Source of the DNA: Hyphomicrobiaceae bacterium
Lineage (GTDB): Bacteria; Pseudomonadota; Alphaproteobacteria; Rhizobiales; Hyphomicrobiaceae
Length of the DNA stretch: 64,000 bases
Direction of reading: 5' to 3'
Assembly (NCBI GenBank): GCA_022842785.1
Contig: JALHOW010000009.1
Coordinates: 1-64,000 of the forward strand
In this document: positions 62,736 through 64,000 of the stretch, one piece after another
Layout: the number at the start of each line of letters is the position of its first letter
Position numbering within the stretch: the first letter of the stretch is position 1
The notes under the pieces: generated by a model
What the model saw: only the letters and a program-made list of their open reading frames with translations
Databases searched by the model: none
What the model was told of the DNA's origin: nothing
Made by a program: the position numbers and the translations under genes

Positions 62736-63923
62736 ATGACCATCGACTTCAAGGATCCCGTGGCGCTTGCCCAGGCGCTGATTCGCTGTCCCTCCGTGAC
62801 GCCGGAAGAGGGTGGCGCGCTGACGCTTCTCGAGGCCGCGCTGGGCCCCGCGGGTTTCGACTGCAAGCGCCTCGTCATGCGCGAAGCCGGCACGCCCGAC
62901 GTCGACAATCTCTACGCACGTCTCGGGCGCAAGCAGCCGAACCTCTGCTTTGCCGGTCATACGGACGTTGTCCCGGTTGGTGATGCGGCGAAGTGGACGC
63001 ATCCGCCTTTCGGCGCCGAGATCCATGACGGTGTGCTCTATGGCCGCGGCGCCGTCGATATGAAGGGGGCGATCGCCGCGTTCGTCGCGGCGACGCTTCG
63101 GCTCGTCGAGCGTCATGGTGGTGGGCTGGGCGGCGAACTGCCGGGCGCGATCAGCTTCCTCATCACGGGCGACGAGGAAGGCCCCTCGATCAACGGCACC
63201 ATGAAGTTGCTGGACTGGATGCGGGCCAACGGCGAGGTCATGGACGCCTGCATTGTTGGCGAGCCCTCGAATCCCAAGACGCTCGGTGAGGAGATCAAGA
63301 TCGGCCGGCGCGGCTCACTCAATGCGGAGTTGGTCGTCGCCGGGAAGCAAGGCCACGCGGCCTATCCGGCGCTGGCGGAGAATCCGGTGCCCAAGATGGC
63401 CCGGCTCATCGACCGGCTCTCATCGACTCCGCTCGACCAGGGGAACGACGATTTCGAGCCGTCGAGCCTCCAGGTGACCGTGCTCAACGTGCCGAACACG
63501 GCGACGAACGTCATTCCCAACGAGGCGCGCGCCAAGTTCAACATCCGCTACAACAATCTTTGGACCCGACCCAAGGCCGAGGCCTGGGTGCGCGAGCAGT
63601 GTGCCGTGGCCGCTGCCGAGGTCTCCGCGCGCTGGGAGGTGAGTTTCTCGGGGACGGGTGATGTGTTCCTGACCAAGCCCGGTCCGCTCGTCGAAACGCT
63701 GAGGGGCGCGGTCATCGAGGCCACCGGGCGAACGCCTGCGCTCACGACCAACGGCGGCACGTCCGATGCCCGTTTCATCCAGGCCTATTGCCCGGTGGTC
63801 GAATTCGGCCTCACCAACGCGCTCGCTCATCATGTGGACGAGCGGGTGGCCGTGGCGGACCTGCAGGCGCTGACCGGCGTGTATGAGCGCTTCATCGAGC
63901 GCTATTTTGCCGTGAGGGTGTGA
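62736..63923 (+). CDS. dapE: succinyl-diaminopimelate desuccinylase
   Basis: Lysine/cell-wall diaminopimelate synthesis: N-succinyl-LL-DAP to LL-DAP. 395 residues from ATG 62736. M20-family zinc ligands H75 and D77 (FAGHTDVV), D108 (GRGAVDMKGA), catalytic E147/E148 region (ITGDEEGPSIN). Substrate-binding dimerisation domain in the middle. Ends at 63923; no gene starts in the last 77 bases. Confidence 0.95.
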   Translation: MTIDFKDPVALAQALIRCPSVTPEEGGALTLLEAALGPAGFDCKRLVMREAGTPDVDNLYARLGRKQPNLCFAGHTDVVPVGDAAKWTHPPFGAEIHDGVLYGRGAVDMKGAIAAFVAATLRLVERHGGGLGGELPGAISFLITGDEEGPSINGTMKLLDWMRANGEVMDACIVGEPSNPKTLGEEIKIGRRGSLNAELVVAGKQGHAAYPALAENPVPKMARLIDRLSSTPLDQGNDDFEPSSLQVTVLNVPNTATNVIPNEARAKFNIRYNNLWTRPKAEAWVREQCAVAAAEVSARWEVSFSGTGDVFLTKPGPLVETLRGAVIEATGRTPALTTNGGTSDARFIQAYCPVVEFGLTNALAHHVDERVAVADLQALTGVYERFIERYFAVRV

Positions 63924-64000
63924 CGAAGGTGCACGCCGCTGCCTTGATCCTGCCGCGAGGCGGTCGTCTCAATCCCGATTGACGGGGCGGATTCCTCCGA

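Noticed and set aside
1-64000. CRISPR array, prophage, toxin-antitoxin or restriction-modification genes
   Set aside because: No regularly spaced repeats and no genes of these kinds were recognised anywhere in the window.

Overview
The window is GC-rich chromosomal DNA with dense coding on both strands. Its gene content points to an alphaproteobacterium of the order Hyphomicrobiales (Rhizobiales). The indicators are an Irr-type Fur-family iron regulator, the ispH-thrB-rnhA trio with a type II (APH-fold) homoserine kinase, the DUF2948-hisD-UPF0262-phosphatase cluster, a PodJ-like SEL1 protein, a class I PHA synthase and the TIGR02186/TauE pair. Genus cannot be fixed from the sequence. Almost everything looks like core chromosome. 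There are no transposases, phage genes, CRISPR arrays or plasmid genes, and the only island-like spot is a small lower-GC patch beside tRNA-Val near 37 kb.

Layout. 0-8.4 kb: partial tRNA-Tyr, an AlaC-like aminotransferase, PHA synthase phaC, the TIGR02186/TauE membrane pair and a PodJ-like SEL1 protein. 8.8-14.2 kb: a complete glycine-cleavage operon on the minus strand (tandem glycine riboswitch, gcvT, gcvH, an osmC-like gene, gcvPA, gcvPB). 14.2-20.4 kb: a lipoprotein, ispH-thrB-rnhA, two small dimeric-barrel proteins, a GFA-type zinc protein and kdsA. 20.6-27.5 kb: a periplasmic cyclase, recJ, suhB, a MotA/ExbB-like plus MotB/OmpA-like pair, and irr. 27.6-32.4 kb: kdsD, then a likely five-gene operon (RidA, SMP-30 lactonase, zinc alcohol dehydrogenase, orphan tartrate/fumarate dehydratase beta-like protein, small protein). 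32.4-37.4 kb: envelope proteins (aquaporin, L,D-transpeptidase), a gamma-glutamyltransferase, a lower-GC hypothetical gene and tRNA-Val. 37.5-43.1 kb: a geranylgeranyl-reductase-like flavoprotein, apt, an SDR, and DUF2948-hisD-UPF0262-LMW phosphatase. 43.2-52.7 kb: assorted enzymes, including a GT4 glycosyltransferase and a GST / DapA-like / QueG / SDR operon. 53-57.9 kb: an extensin-like lipoprotein, a convergent overlapping pair of poorly known genes, and NAD(P)HX repair. 58.1-64 kb: a PanB-family protein with altered metal ligands, phoR-phoU-phoB without pst genes, and dapE.

Shared themes. Kdo synthesis for lipopolysaccharide is represented by kdsA and kdsD. Envelope maintenance is represented by the L,D-transpeptidase, the OmpA-like pair, the extensin-like lipoprotein and the PodJ-like protein. 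Amino-acid and one-carbon metabolism is represented by the gcv operon, thrB, hisD, dapE and the aminotransferase. Phosphate control is represented by phoR/U/B. The most unusual observations are a ~230 bp imperfect palindrome filling the recJ-suhB gap, a 26 bp tandem repeat that forms the end of gcvPB including its stop codon, the PanB paralogue lacking two metal ligands, the orphan dehydratase beta subunit in an oxidoreductase operon, and the PAS-like/GNAT-like convergent pair with a perfect 12 bp palindrome upstream. All starts, operons and regulatory sites below are read by eye.
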